Of a stretch of DNA of 17,084 nucleotides, positions 1-7,979 are shown piece by piece. This DNA comes from an uncultured Clostridia bacterium (lineage in GTDB: Bacteria > Bacillota > Clostridia > UBA1381). A program made the position numbers and the translations under genes. The notes below the pieces were generated by a model that did not search any database, was not told where the DNA came from, and saw nothing but the letters and a program-made list of their open reading frames with translations. Position 1 is the first letter of the stretch. Each line of letters starts with the position of its first letter. The stretch covers positions 1-17,084 of the forward strand of contig CAKSGG010000068.1 of the NCBI GenBank assembly GCA_934454215.1. The letters run 5' to 3'.

Positions 1-178
1 CCATTATGTCTATTATATTAAAGCCCCGTTTGTCTGTATTATACTCTTCTTTAAGTTCTTCAACAGCGGTCTTGACTTCTTCAATAGATACATCAAGCAC
101 CACCGCAAGCTTTGCAGCTTTCACCGGTTCTCCTGCCGCAAACAATATACCCTCAATGGCATATTTCAAATTACTCAT
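1..178 (-). CDS. scpB: Segregation and condensation protein B, N-terminal part (runs off the window)
   Basis: ScpB is a winged-helix partner of ScpA and SMC in the bacterial condensin complex that compacts and segregates the chromosome. Only the first 59 codons are present; the gene continues past base 1. The visible N-terminus contains the typical run YAIEGILFAAGEPV followed by a helix-rich stretch (VLDVSIEEVKTAVEELKEEY) as in the first winged helix of ScpB. The ATG at 178-176 overlaps the scpA TGA (177-175) in an ATGA junction, so the two genes are almost certainly translationally coupled. Identification rests on these motifs plus the conserved scpA-scpB order in Firmicutes. Nothing can be said about the missing C-terminal two thirds. 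Confidence 0.93.
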   Translation of the reverse strand, partial: MSNLKYAIEGILFAAGEPVKAAKLAVVLDVSIEEVKTAVEELKEEYNTDKRGFNIIDIM

Positions 179-909
179 TTATTTTCCCCTTTTCCGACGG
201 TAATTATAAAATCCTCCGTATTTTCGTCATAATCCGCACGTATCTTGTCCAGCTTTATCATTTCAAGAACTGCTAAAAATGTCGCAATCATCTCAGGCTT
301 GGAATCATTCGGTAAAAACAGCTTTCTGAATCCGAGCCGTTTATTTTTCGATAATCTCTTGCATATTTTTTCGACCATATCGTCAACAGAAACCTTCTCA
401 CGTCCCACAATTCCCGAAAATGCACGTTTTTCGGGAGCTGCCTTTCTGATACGTCTTGCAAGTATATTATTAAACGCTTCAAGGAGTTCATCGGTTTTAT
501 GCTCACGGTTATATTCCGGAATGGGAAATTTTATTTTTTCTTCTCCTCTGAACACCATATATCTTGTTGAAAATTCACTTTTTCTAAGCTCCAACGACGC
601 TTCCTTGAATTTCTGATACTCGGCAAGACGCCTTGCCAGTTCCTCACGCGGGTCTTCTTCGTCTTCATCTTCTTCGTTTTTCGGCAGCAGCATTCTTGAT
701 TTTATCAAAAGCAACTGAGACGCCATAATTAAAAATTCACTTGTATTTTCAAGCTGCGACTGTTCAATTCCTTTTATCGCTTCAAGATACTGGTCTGTAA
801 TTTCAACTATCGGAATATCATATATACTTACTTTATTTTTCTGAATAAGCGTCAGAAGCAAGTCCAAAGGTCCCTCAAATGTATCTAATTTATATAAAAC
901 AGCATCCAT
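175..909 (-). CDS. scpA: Segregation and condensation protein A (kleisin)
   Basis: ScpA is the kleisin subunit that bridges the two SMC heads and recruits ScpB in the chromosome-organising SMC-ScpAB complex of the cytoplasm. The 244-residue product has the usual ScpA length and hallmark N-terminus (LDTFEGPLDLLLTLIQKNKV, residues 8-27, followed by DIPIVEITDQY). The middle is an acidic, low-complexity linker (NEEDEDEEDPREE, about residues 78-90), and the C-terminal winged helix that contacts the SMC head is represented by residues about 165-240. An AGGAT ribosome binding site at 916-920 precedes the ATG and overlaps the stop of the upstream protease gene, leaving 9 bp between the two. The stop overlaps the scpB start by 4 bp. 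Together with the M50 gene it forms one transcription unit. Confidence 0.97.
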   Translation of the reverse strand: MDAVLYKLDTFEGPLDLLLTLIQKNKVSIYDIPIVEITDQYLEAIKGIEQSQLENTSEFLIMASQLLLIKSRMLLPKNEEDEDEEDPREELARRLAEYQKFKEASLELRKSEFSTRYMVFRGEEKIKFPIPEYNREHKTDELLEAFNNILARRIRKAAPEKRAFSGIVGREKVSVDDMVEKICKRLSKNKRLGFRKLFLPNDSKPEMIATFLAVLEMIKLDKIRADYDENTEDFIITVGKGENK

Positions 910-918
910 ATTCTTATC

Positions 919-1572
919 CTACATTATAAATTTCAGCATTCTGCTTATAATACGAATCATACCTCCGTAAAGGGCATTCACTCCCGTTCCTATCAAGGTG
1001 TCAAACATTCCCGTAAGTGACAATACAATAATAATTATCATACTGTAACGTTCAAGCTGCATAAGCTTATAATACGCACTGTCGGGCAAAAACATGCTGA
1101 CAACTCTTGAACCGTCCAATGGCGGAATAGGTATCAGATTGAACACAGCAAAACATAAATTTCTTACCACAAACAGCCTCATTATATATGAAAATAATGA
1201 CATTGAATTAACATCCGCACCGGCTTTTGATACGGCAATCATAACAACCGCAAAAATCAGCAGCCCTGCAAATGCGAGCAATATATTCATTATAGGTCCT
1301 GCAATCCCGACAAGCGCCATGCCTTTTTTCTTATCCTTATAATACATAGGATTAACCATAACAGGCTTTGCCCAGCCGAATCCCGTCAATATCATAAGTA
1401 TTGTTCCATATAGGTCAAGATGTGCCATAGGGTTAAGCGTCATTCTTCCCTCTCGTTTCGGAGTAGGGTCTCCGAGTTTTCCCGATACCCAACCGTGTGC
1501 AAACTCATGAAATGTCAAAGCAATAAGCGTTATGGGTACATTTATTAATATATCTGTTATACTTCTAATCAT
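919..1572 (-). CDS. Site-2 protease family (M50) membrane metalloprotease
   Basis: This is a polytopic membrane zinc metalloprotease of the M50 family, which cleaves substrates within or near the membrane; its substrate is unknown. The zinc motif HEFAH lies at residues 22-26 inside the first hydrophobic segment, and the third ligand is D153 in NLIPIPPLDG (residues 145-154). A GPIMN stretch (92-96) is also typical. Hydrophobic segments occur near 6-26, 55-70, 86-115, 128-150 and 176-195. The 217-residue protein lacks a PDZ domain, so it is a minimal rhomboid-sized form like those found beside scpAB in many Firmicutes. I start it at the ATG at 1572 because GGAGG (1577-1581) directly precedes it; an in-frame ATG at 1587 lies only about 12 bases after the expected transcription start and has no Shine-Dalgarno. 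Confidence 0.93.
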   Translation of the reverse strand: MIRSITDILINVPITLIALTFHEFAHGWVSGKLGDPTPKREGRMTLNPMAHLDLYGTILMILTGFGWAKPVMVNPMYYKDKKKGMALVGIAGPIMNILLAFAGLLIFAVVMIAVSKAGADVNSMSLFSYIMRLFVVRNLCFAVFNLIPIPPLDGSRVVSMFLPDSAYYKLMQLERYSMIIIIVLSLTGMFDTLIGTGVNALYGGMIRIISRMLKFIM

Positions 1573-1605
1573 AAATCCTCCATGCAAAATAAGCTATACA
1601 TATTT

Positions 1606-1634
1606 ATTATACCACCGTTTGCAGTTATTGTCAA
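1606..1634 (-). promoter_or_regulatory. Sigma-A promoter for the M50-scpA-scpB operon, near-perfect consensus
   Basis: Read on the minus strand, the -35 box TTGACA (1629-1634) and the -10 box TATAAT (1606-1611) are both exact consensus with a 17-bp spacer, and TGG directly before the -10 gives an extended -10 element. Transcription should start near 1599, about 27 bases before the chosen ATG. It is back to back with the thyA promoter. Confidence 0.85.
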
Positions 1635-1689
1635 GAATACTGCGAATATATTTAATTTTGTCTTTTTCAAGTGCAAATCTTAAAAGCTA

Positions 1690-1718
1690 TTGACTTTTTA
1701 TATCCTTTGTAATATAAT
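1690..1718 (+). promoter_or_regulatory. Sigma-A promoter for thyA-dnaD
   Basis: TTGACT at 1690-1695 and TATAAT at 1713-1718 are separated by 17 bp, close to the consensus for the housekeeping sigma factor. It precedes the thyA ATG by 34 bases. No hairpin or riboswitch-like structure was seen in the short leader. Confidence 0.82.
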
Positions 1719-1752
1719 AATTACATAAATATAAATTAACAGGAGATAATCT

Positions 1753-2580
1753 ATGAGTTTAGCAGACAATATTTTTATAAATAATTGCAAAGAAATAATT
1801 GAACACGGTTTTTCAGACGAACATCTGGAAGTTCGCCCGAAATGGGAAGACGGGACTCCTGCACATACCGTAAAAAGATTCGGAATTGTAAACAGATATG
1901 ATTTATCAAAGGAATTTCCCATTCTTACAATCCGCCGTACATATTTAAAATCCGCTGTTGATGAAATTCTATGGATTTGGCAGAAGAAATCCAATAACAT
2001 AAAGGATTTGCACAGCCATATATGGGACCAATGGGCTGATGAAAACGGCTCTATCGGCAAGGCATACGGCTATCAGCTCGGAGTAAAGCATAAATATCCC
2101 GAAGGAGAATTTGACCAGGTTGACAGGATTCTTTATGATTTAAAGCATAACAGCGCTTCAAGACGCATCATGTCAAATATATATGTTCATCAGGACTTAT
2201 CAGAAATGAATTTATATCCATGCGCATACAGTATGACGTTCAATGTTACGGGAAATAAGCTTAACGCTATATTAAACCAGCGTTCACAGGATATGCTTGC
2301 CGCAAACAACTGGAATGTATGCCAATATGCGGCATTGCTTCATATGTTTGCCGAAGTTTCGGGATTTGAGGTTGGAGAATTGGTTCATGTTATTGCAGAC
2401 GCTCATATTTATGACAGGCATATTCCTATAATCAAGGAAATAATTGCCAATGAGCCATACCCCGCACCGACGCTGGAAATCACAAAGCATGACAATTTTT
2501 ATGATTTTGACAGAAATGATTTTGTTCTGAAAAATTATAAATTTCATGAATTCACAAAAAAAATACCGATTGCCGAATAA
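1753..2580 (+). CDS. thyA: Thymidylate synthase (folate-dependent, ThyA type)
   Basis: It methylates dUMP to dTMP with 5,10-methylenetetrahydrofolate, the de novo route to thymidine for DNA synthesis in the cytoplasm. The 275-residue product is slightly longer than the 264 of E. coli ThyA, nearer the size of the Bacillus/phage phi-3T enzymes. Visible landmarks are the phosphate-binding arginines SRR (136-138), the catalytic cysteine C157 in LYPCAYS, the nucleotide-binding run QRSQDMLAANNWNV (176-189), and DAHIYDRH (216-223) that contacts the dUMP sugar. The residue after the catalytic cysteine is Ala rather than the His of E. coli-type enzymes. AGGAG (1741-1745) sits 7 bases before the ATG. 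It is followed 10 bp later by a dnaD-like gene in the same direction; no dihydrofolate reductase gene is adjacent. Confidence 0.97.
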   Translation: MSLADNIFINNCKEIIEHGFSDEHLEVRPKWEDGTPAHTVKRFGIVNRYDLSKEFPILTIRRTYLKSAVDEILWIWQKKSNNIKDLHSHIWDQWADENGSIGKAYGYQLGVKHKYPEGEFDQVDRILYDLKHNSASRRIMSNIYVHQDLSEMNLYPCAYSMTFNVTGNKLNAILNQRSQDMLAANNWNVCQYAALLHMFAEVSGFEVGELVHVIADAHIYDRHIPIIKEIIANEPYPAPTLEITKHDNFYDFDRNDFVLKNYKFHEFTKKIPIAE

Positions 2581-2590
2581 GGAGAAAACG

Positions 2591-3532
2591 ATGTCTGAAT
2601 TTGTATACAATTTGAATTTCGTCGGGATTCCTTCCGATTTTATTGAAAATATAATGCCTAAAGCAAACGGGACGTTTGTGAAGGTATATTTATATGCAAT
2701 AAATGCCGCATCAAAAGGTCTTTCATTGGATTACAGTCAAATAGCTTCCGCTCTTGACTTGCTTGAAAGCGATGTATTGAAAGCATTTGAGTTTTTTGAA
2801 GAAAAAGGCTGTGTCAGCATTTCCGAAGAAAAAGTCACTTTCGGCACATCTCCGAAAATTCTGAAAACTTCAGAAAACAATGATAAAAAATATACAAATA
2901 AAAATGTGAAACAGCTTGTAACTGAAGATAAAAAACTTTCGGATTTATGTCTTATTGCGCAGGATATGCTTGAAAAAACACTTAGTGATAAGGATATTGA
3001 GACACTATACTGGTTTTACGATAACCTCGGATTCACACCGGAGGTTATTACCATGCTTTTGGAGTACTGCGTTTCAATCGGAAAAAGAAATATGAAATAT
3101 ATTGAAAAGGTAGCAATGGGCTGGCATGAAAACAATATTATTACGGTTGATGCCGCTGAAAAATACATGAAAGAAAAAAAGGAAAAAAACAGCTATTTCG
3201 GAAACATGAAACGCTTGCTTGGCATTGATGACAGAAATCTTTCAAAGACCGAAGAAACATATCTGAAAGTCTGGAAAGATGAATATAATATGAGCGAGGA
3301 CATGATTGCCCTCGCATATGAATATTGTATTATTCAAATAAATAAGCTGTCTTTCCCTTATATGAACTCCATAATTGAACGATGGTTCAAAAACGGTATA
3401 ACAACAGTTGCCGATGCTGAAAAAGATAAAGAAAACTTTAAAAACAGCAAAGACGGCAGTGTATATACGGATAAAAGTAATTTTGATTATGAACGGCTTG
3501 ATGATATGATGAAGAATAAATATGAAAATTAA
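2591..3532 (+). CDS. DnaD-domain replication initiation protein with two DnaD repeats
   Basis: DnaD-family proteins act in DNA replication initiation and restart in Firmicutes, remodelling DNA and helping load the helicase. The 313-residue product begins with an N-terminal winged-helix-like region (about 1-85), then a charged linker, then two C-terminal DnaD/DnaB_2 repeats: about 113-193, with YIEKVAMGW (170-178), and about 215-277, with YMNSIIERW (257-265). The YxxxIxxxW pattern is the family's DNA-binding signature. The two-repeat form is common in Clostridia. I start it at the ATG at 2591 because AAGGAG (2579-2584) precedes it; the longer frame from 2546 lies inside thyA. The gene is not followed by a DnaC-type helicase loader, its frequent partner. 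Its stop (3530-3532) abuts the radA stop on the other strand. Confidence 0.9.
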   Translation: MSEFVYNLNFVGIPSDFIENIMPKANGTFVKVYLYAINAASKGLSLDYSQIASALDLLESDVLKAFEFFEEKGCVSISEEKVTFGTSPKILKTSENNDKKYTNKNVKQLVTEDKKLSDLCLIAQDMLEKTLSDKDIETLYWFYDNLGFTPEVITMLLEYCVSIGKRNMKYIEKVAMGWHENNIITVDAAEKYMKEKKEKNSYFGNMKRLLGIDDRNLSKTEETYLKVWKDEYNMSEDMIALAYEYCIIQINKLSFPYMNSIIERWFKNGITTVADAEKDKENFKNSKDGSVYTDKSNFDYERLDDMMKNKYEN

Positions 3533-4906
3533 TTACTTTTTTCTTATCATAGCTATTGCCTCCCCGATTGTTTTGACCCCGTATGCGGCAAATCCATCGG
3601 GGATTTTTATTTCTTTCAATGACTGTCTCGGTACTATAGCGGAAGAAAATCCAAGCTTTGACGCCTCGGAAAGTCTTTTTTCCAAATGCGATACATTTCT
3701 AAGCTCTCCGCCCAATCCCACTTCCCCAACGAAAATCATATCAGGCGGCAGCAATACGTCTGACTGACCCGTTGCAATCGCAACACATATTCCCAAATCA
3801 GCAGCCGGCTCATCTACACGCAGACCTCCTGCAACATTTATATATACGTCTGAATTTGATAAATTCATTCTTGCACGCTTTTCAAGAACGGCAATCAATA
3901 AAATTACTCTGTTTATATCTATTCCATTCGACATTCTTCTCGGATTTCCGAATCCGGTAGGCGTAACAAGCGCCTGAACTTCTGCCAAAACGCCTCTTGA
4001 ACCTTCCATTGTACATATAATTGCATTTCCCGAGCTGTTTTCTTCACGTCCGTCGAGCAGCATTTTTGACGGATTATCGACCTCATGCAGACCTGTATTG
4101 CGCATTTCAAAAACGCCGATTTCATTAGTTGAGCCAAAACGGTTTTTGACAGCACGCAAAATACGAAAGGTCATTTGACGGTCACCCTCAAAATATAATA
4201 CACAGTCAACCATGTGTTCAAGCACTCTCGGCCCCGCAAGAGCACCGTCTTTTGTTACATGCCCGACTATAAACATCGCTATTCCCGACGCTTTTGCTAT
4301 GTGCATAAACGCATTTGTTGCTTCACGCACTTGCGGAACACTTCCGGCGGCTGATGAAATATCTTCTCTGTGCATTGTCTGTATTGAATCGATTATAACA
4401 ATATCGGGCTTAACGGTATTTATACATTCAATTATTCGTGTTACATCAGTTTCAGAAATTAAATAGAGATTTTCCGTCTTAACCCCCAGTCTTTCAGCTC
4501 TTATTTTTATTTGCCCTTCAGATTCCTCGCCCGATACATACAATATTTTTCGTTCCCGACCCGCATTCTCACAAATTTGCAAAAGCAATGTTGATTTTCC
4601 GATACCCGGGTCGCCTCCGACAAGTATCAGCGAACCTTGAACTATGCCTCCGCCCAGAACTCTGTCAAGCTCTCTCATTCCCGTAGAATACCTTGTTTCA
4701 TATCCTATTTTAACCTCATTTATTCGTTTCGGTACAGATATTGAAGCGCCTATTGCAGTTGCCGCTGTTTGCCTTTGAGACGGCATCTTATCCGAAACAA
4801 CCGTTTCATCAAGAGTGTTCCATTGACCGCAGCCGGGACATTTCCCCAGCCATTTTGCGGATTTATAGCCGCATTCACGGCATATATAAGCAGTTTTTGT
4901 TTTCAT
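3533..4906 (-). CDS. radA: DNA repair protein RadA (Sms)
   Basis: RadA is a RecA-related hexameric DNA helicase that promotes branch migration during homologous recombination and repair. The 457-residue protein is full length. In order it has a four-cysteine zinc finger (C9, C12, C24, C27), a RecA-like ATPase core with Walker A GDPGIGKS (98-105), a Walker B-like IVIIDS (169-174), the RadA-specific KNRFG motif (254-258), and a C-terminal Lon-protease-like domain (about 285-457) that lacks a proteolytic role. I place the start at the ATG at 4906: the AAGGAT ribosome binding site (4915-4920) is 8 bases upstream, whereas an in-frame TTG at 4912 would be only 2 bases from it. Its tail abuts the dnaD-like gene with no spacer and no clear terminator. 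Confidence 0.97.
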   Translation of the reverse strand: MKTKTAYICRECGYKSAKWLGKCPGCGQWNTLDETVVSDKMPSQRQTAATAIGASISVPKRINEVKIGYETRYSTGMRELDRVLGGGIVQGSLILVGGDPGIGKSTLLLQICENAGRERKILYVSGEESEGQIKIRAERLGVKTENLYLISETDVTRIIECINTVKPDIVIIDSIQTMHREDISSAAGSVPQVREATNAFMHIAKASGIAMFIVGHVTKDGALAGPRVLEHMVDCVLYFEGDRQMTFRILRAVKNRFGSTNEIGVFEMRNTGLHEVDNPSKMLLDGREENSSGNAIICTMEGSRGVLAEVQALVTPTGFGNPRRMSNGIDINRVILLIAVLEKRARMNLSNSDVYINVAGGLRVDEPAADLGICVAIATGQSDVLLPPDMIFVGEVGLGGELRNVSHLEKRLSEASKLGFSSAIVPRQSLKEIKIPDGFAAYGVKTIGEAIAMIRKK

Positions 4907-4987
4907 AATCAATTATCCTTAATATTATTTTTATTAAATTTTATCACATTTATAAAAAAAATACAATAGATATTTTTAATATTTGTA

Positions 4988-5016
4988 TTGAAATATAAAA
5001 GATTTTGTGATATTAT
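4988..5016 (+). promoter_or_regulatory. Predicted sigma-A promoter for the membrane-anchored protein gene
   Basis: TTGAAA (4988-4993) and TATTAT (5011-5016) are separated by 17 bp. The elements are weaker than those of other promoters in the window, and the surroundings are very A+T-rich, so this is moderately supported. Confidence 0.55.
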
Positions 5017-5050
5017 AGTATTTAACAAAAATACAGGAGGTTATCGTCAT

Positions 5051-5767
5051 ATGGCAAATAATAAAAAGAGTCAGGCACGGCACAGAAAACGCAAAAAAAG
5101 GCTTTCTGCATTCGGGGCAGTATTGATTGCAGCAATCATTTTCGGAGGCTGCATATATATCGCATACACAAAATTCTCGGAATCGAGTCCATACATAAAG
5201 GCAGAAACAACACCATCACCCACAGCAATTGCATCAATGCCGTCAGTATCTGCTTCGCCTGCCGTAAAAAGCAAATCAGCATACCCAAGCACATCATCTC
5301 CGCAGACGACCGAAAAATCGGAGATAAAGAAAACGGCAGTTCCCTCTGCATCACTTTCACCAAAATCCTCATTTACGGAATATGCTGATGATTTATACGG
5401 ATTTTCATGCCCATACCCATCAAATTTCAGTGAATACGGCGGCGAAGATACTCACGCTGTTATGTCTCTGAGAGCGCCGGAGGGCAGCGCTTATGAGCAT
5501 ATATTCGCAAGTGAATCATCTTCGGGCTTGCCGACAACAGAAATGCGTGACTTTATAAGTTCGTACCCTACCGCTTCTATTATAGAAAATCGTGCGGGTG
5601 CTGATTATTACTATGCTCTTATAAAATATGACGATATGTATATTTACAGATATGCAGCATACTCCGACAATACTGAAAAAGGCTTTGAATTTGGTTACAG
5701 CGAAAATACAAAAGATATATACTCAAAGTACCCGGAAGAAATAAAAGATAATTTCATTTTATATTAA
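5051..5767 (+). CDS. Membrane-anchored extracytoplasmic protein of unknown function
   Basis: I do not recognise a family. The 238-residue product has a very basic N-terminus (residues 5-18, KKSQARHRKRKKRL), one hydrophobic segment at about 19-39, a Pro/Ser/Thr-rich linker at about 53-107, and a compact C-terminal domain (about 109-238) rich in aromatic residues (Y, F). The positive-inside rule predicts a short cytoplasmic tail, one membrane anchor and an outward-facing C-terminal domain on a flexible stalk. The cysteine at 34 lies inside the hydrophobic segment but does not make a convincing lipobox. AGGAGG at 5035-5040 lies 10 bases before the ATG at 5051; a longer frame from 4988 would begin inside the predicted promoter. 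It stands alone between radA and cca, each on the opposite strand. Confidence 0.8.
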   Translation: MANNKKSQARHRKRKKRLSAFGAVLIAAIIFGGCIYIAYTKFSESSPYIKAETTPSPTAIASMPSVSASPAVKSKSAYPSTSSPQTTEKSEIKKTAVPSASLSPKSSFTEYADDLYGFSCPYPSNFSEYGGEDTHAVMSLRAPEGSAYEHIFASESSSGLPTTEMRDFISSYPTASIIENRAGADYYYALIKYDDMYIYRYAAYSDNTEKGFEFGYSENTKDIYSKYPEEIKDNFILY

Positions 5768-5771
5768 AAAT

Positions 5772-5800
5772 AAGAGGAGAGACAGTCTCCTCTTTATTTT
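5772..5800. terminator. Bidirectional intrinsic terminator between the anchored-protein gene and cca
   Basis: A perfect 9-bp inverted repeat (AAGAGGAGA at 5772-5780, TCTCCTCTT at 5786-5794) with a 5-base GACAG loop is followed by a T-rich run on the plus strand and by CTCTTATTTTTA on the minus strand. It can end transcription of both convergent genes. The right arm touches the cca stop codon. Confidence 0.82.
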
Positions 5801-7122
5801 AATTCTTTTGCTCTGTTAAGCAGATAAAAACGATTATTCAATGACGAATTTATTATTACTTCGTCTGTTAATATTTTAAGAACATCTCCCATCGCTCTGC
5901 CCGGACGATAGCCTATTTTTATTAAATCTCTGCCGTTTATAACCAAATCTGAAATTCTATACGGCTCATTTGCTGATATTACATCTTCATAAATCTGTAT
6001 AACCGCATCTATTTTTTTCTTTTTCTCTTTATAACAGATTTCGCTTTTTGCTTTATTATCGGCAAGCTGCAGCTGCATAAGCTTTTTAAAAAGCTTTGCA
6101 CCCGTTTTTGACATCATTCGTTTTACATTCTCGGGTGCGGGTTCGATGCGAACATCGTGATTTTCAATTAATGTGAGAACATCTTTTATGGTATTGTTAT
6201 CCAGCCTCAGCCTGTGAAGAACATCTTCCGCAATACGGACGCTTTCGCGATGATGTCCGTAAAAATGAATAATTCCGTTTGAGTCAACGCTTGCACATCT
6301 TGGTTTCCCGACATCATGCAGCAGTGCAGCCCAGCGCAGTACTAAATCAGCCGGTATATTTTTTACGGTGTGCATGATATGTTCACCAACATCATAAATA
6401 TGATATCTGTTTTTTTGAGGCTCACCAAAGCACTTGCTCAATTGCGGTATTACATATTGAAGCAGTCCTGCATTATACACAACTCTGAAATAATCGGGAT
6501 TGTCCGAAAGAAGTATTTTATTCAGTTCTTCCGTAATACGCTCACTGCTTACTCTTTTTATCAAAATTCCGTATTTTTTTATAGCGGCGAATGTTTTCTC
6601 CTCTATTTCAAATCCAAGAACCGCACTGAATCTTATTGCCCTAAGCATTCGCAAGGCATCCTCTTTAAAGCGCTTTTCGGGATTGCCGACACAGCGTATT
6701 ATTTTTTGATTTATGTCTCTTTTTCCACAAAAAAAATCAATCAAACCGTCATCGTTGTCATACAGCATTGCGTTTATTGTAAAATCGCGCCTTAAACAAT
6801 CCTCATGAACATCTTCAACAAATTCCACCGAAGCGGGATGGCGGTAATCTGTATATTCGCTTTCCCGCCTGAAAGTGGTTACTTCATATCCCACTCCGTT
6901 TACGATAACCGTTACTGTCCCGTGTTTTATTCCTGTATCTACCGTTCTTTTAAACAGTCGTTTCACTTCTTCCGGCTTTGCCGATGTTGAAACATCATAA
7001 TCATGCGGTATTCTCCCCATTATCAAATCCCGAACAGCTCCGCCGGCAAGAAAAGCTCCAAATCCGTTTTCATGCAATTTGTTTATTATGTACTTTACAT
7101 CATCAGGAAGTACAAAATGCAA
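5794..7122 (-). CDS. cca: CCA-adding tRNA nucleotidyltransferase (class II, with HD domain)
   Basis: This enzyme builds or repairs the 3' CCA end of tRNAs from CTP and ATP. The 442-residue product starts with the class II nucleotidyltransferase fold: GGAVRD (27-32), the metal-binding pair D41 and D43 in HDYDVS, TTFRRE (82-87) and RRDFTINAM (111-119), followed by the head/neck helices (RMLRAIRFS, 158-166; SSERITEEL, 192-200). An HD phosphohydrolase-like domain follows, with H248, H269-D270 (LLHDVGKP) and H291. That HD region could add phosphatase activity on cyclic or 3'-phosphorylated tRNA ends, which is inference. Start: TTG at 7122, with AGGTGA (7129-7134) 6 bases upstream and no better-placed ATG. 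A poly(A) polymerase cannot be fully excluded, but in Firmicutes this architecture is normally Cca. Confidence 0.93.
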   Translation of the reverse strand: MHFVLPDDVKYIINKLHENGFGAFLAGGAVRDLIMGRIPHDYDVSTSAKPEEVKRLFKRTVDTGIKHGTVTVIVNGVGYEVTTFRRESEYTDYRHPASVEFVEDVHEDCLRRDFTINAMLYDNDDGLIDFFCGKRDINQKIIRCVGNPEKRFKEDALRMLRAIRFSAVLGFEIEEKTFAAIKKYGILIKRVSSERITEELNKILLSDNPDYFRVVYNAGLLQYVIPQLSKCFGEPQKNRYHIYDVGEHIMHTVKNIPADLVLRWAALLHDVGKPRCASVDSNGIIHFYGHHRESVRIAEDVLHRLRLDNNTIKDVLTLIENHDVRIEPAPENVKRMMSKTGAKLFKKLMQLQLADNKAKSEICYKEKKKKIDAVIQIYEDVISANEPYRISDLVINGRDLIKIGYRPGRAMGDVLKILTDEVIINSSLNNRFYLLNRAKELK

Positions 7123-7147
7123 TTTTACTCACCTCTTTTCAAAGTAT

Positions 7148-7177
7148 ATTATACCCTCTTATATATACTTCTGTCAA
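7148..7177 (-). promoter_or_regulatory. Sigma-A promoter for cca
   Basis: On the minus strand, TTGACA (7172-7177) and TATAAT (7148-7153) are both exact consensus with an 18-bp spacer. The start of transcription should fall near 7141, about 19 bases before the TTG start codon. The promoter sits just downstream of the dehydrogenase gene, with no obvious terminator between them, so read-through from that operon is possible. Confidence 0.82.
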
Positions 7178-7207
7178 GAGATTATTTATTTTTTGTCTGT
7201 ATTAATT

Positions 7208-7969
7208 TTACTTCTTTATTTCGGGAGTAAGCTGTGCCAGCATTCCGCCGTCAACGACTAATTCCGCACCTGTCACATTTCTCGATTCATCACTTGCAAA
7301 ATACCACACTGCATCTGCTATATCCTCAAATTCGGCAATATCTTCAAGCGGTGTAAAATTTGGCAGACTTTCCTGAATATGATTTTCGTTTTTCCGCCAG
7401 CGTTCCGTTTTTATCATACCCGGCAAAACACAGTTTGAACGTATTCTGTATTTTCCCCAATCAACCGCAAATGATTTTGACATCGCAAGGATTGCACTTT
7501 TCGATGAACAGTAGGCACAGCGGTCTCTTGTAACTCTGATTGCCGAATTAGATGTAACAAAAACAATACTTCCGCCATTCTTTTTTATCATCATTTTTGC
7601 AGCGGCTCTTGCCATCATAAAATTCCACGCTACATTTACTTTGTATACCGACATAAATTCGTCTATATCCACATCAAGGCTTTTTTGATTGATGCCCAAA
7701 TTTGCCGCATTAAGTACAATTGAATCTATACTGTATCCGCATTTTGAAATATATTCAAATATTCTTCCCACTTCGGATTCTGTAAACTGTGAAGTTTCAC
7801 ATCCTTCTGCATGAATATTGAATTTCTCCGATATTGCCTTTGCCGCCTTTTGTGCCTGTTCTATGCTTCTGCTGCCTAAAAAAACATTATATCCCTCTTT
7901 TGCAAATCTCTCGGCTATTGCATAGCCCGTTCCGCTTGCCGCCCCCGTTATAAATGCTGATTTCTTCAT
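7208..7969 (-). CDS. Short-chain dehydrogenase/reductase (SDR), probably acting on a sugar acid
   Basis: A cytoplasmic NAD(P)-dependent oxidoreductase of the classical SDR family, 253 residues. It shows the dinucleotide-binding TGAASGTG (8-15), the structural NAA (87-89, in place of the usual NAG), N112, the catalytic serine in VTSNS (138-142), and Y153-x3-K157. The C-terminal LVVDGGM (237-243) is typical of FabG/gluconate-5-dehydrogenase-like members. The substrate cannot be read from sequence; its place 10 bp behind a galactonate-dehydratase-like gene suggests oxidation or reduction of a hexonate or a derived keto acid. I start it at the ATG at 7969, preceded by AAGGTG (7975-7980); a longer frame to 8041 would run back into the dehydratase gene. 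It is the last gene of its unit and is followed by the cca promoter. Confidence 0.88.
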   Translation of the reverse strand: MKKSAFITGAASGTGYAIAERFAKEGYNVFLGSRSIEQAQKAAKAISEKFNIHAEGCETSQFTESEVGRIFEYISKCGYSIDSIVLNAANLGINQKSLDVDIDEFMSVYKVNVAWNFMMARAAAKMMIKKNGGSIVFVTSNSAIRVTRDRCAYCSSKSAILAMSKSFAVDWGKYRIRSNCVLPGMIKTERWRKNENHIQESLPNFTPLEDIAEFEDIADAVWYFASDESRNVTGAELVVDGGMLAQLTPEIKK

Positions 7970-7979
7970 CCTCTCACCT

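Noticed and set aside
3505..3545. Weak hairpin with an AATTAATT palindrome plus T-run at the dnaD/radA junction as a terminator
   Set aside because: The stem is short and entirely A+T, too weak to call.
4907..4912. TTG codon at 4912 as the radA start, giving two extra residues
   Set aside because: The AAGGAT ribosome binding site would be only 2 bases from TTG but is 8 bases from the ATG at 4906.
5150..5175. Cysteine at residue 34 of the anchored protein as a lipoprotein attachment site
   Set aside because: The cysteine is inside the hydrophobic segment and is followed by more hydrophobic residues; there is no clean lipobox with a downstream hydrophilic mature start.
7123..7207. Terminator for the dehydratase-SDR operon before cca
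   Set aside because: No stable inverted repeat was found; the interval is occupied by the cca promoter.
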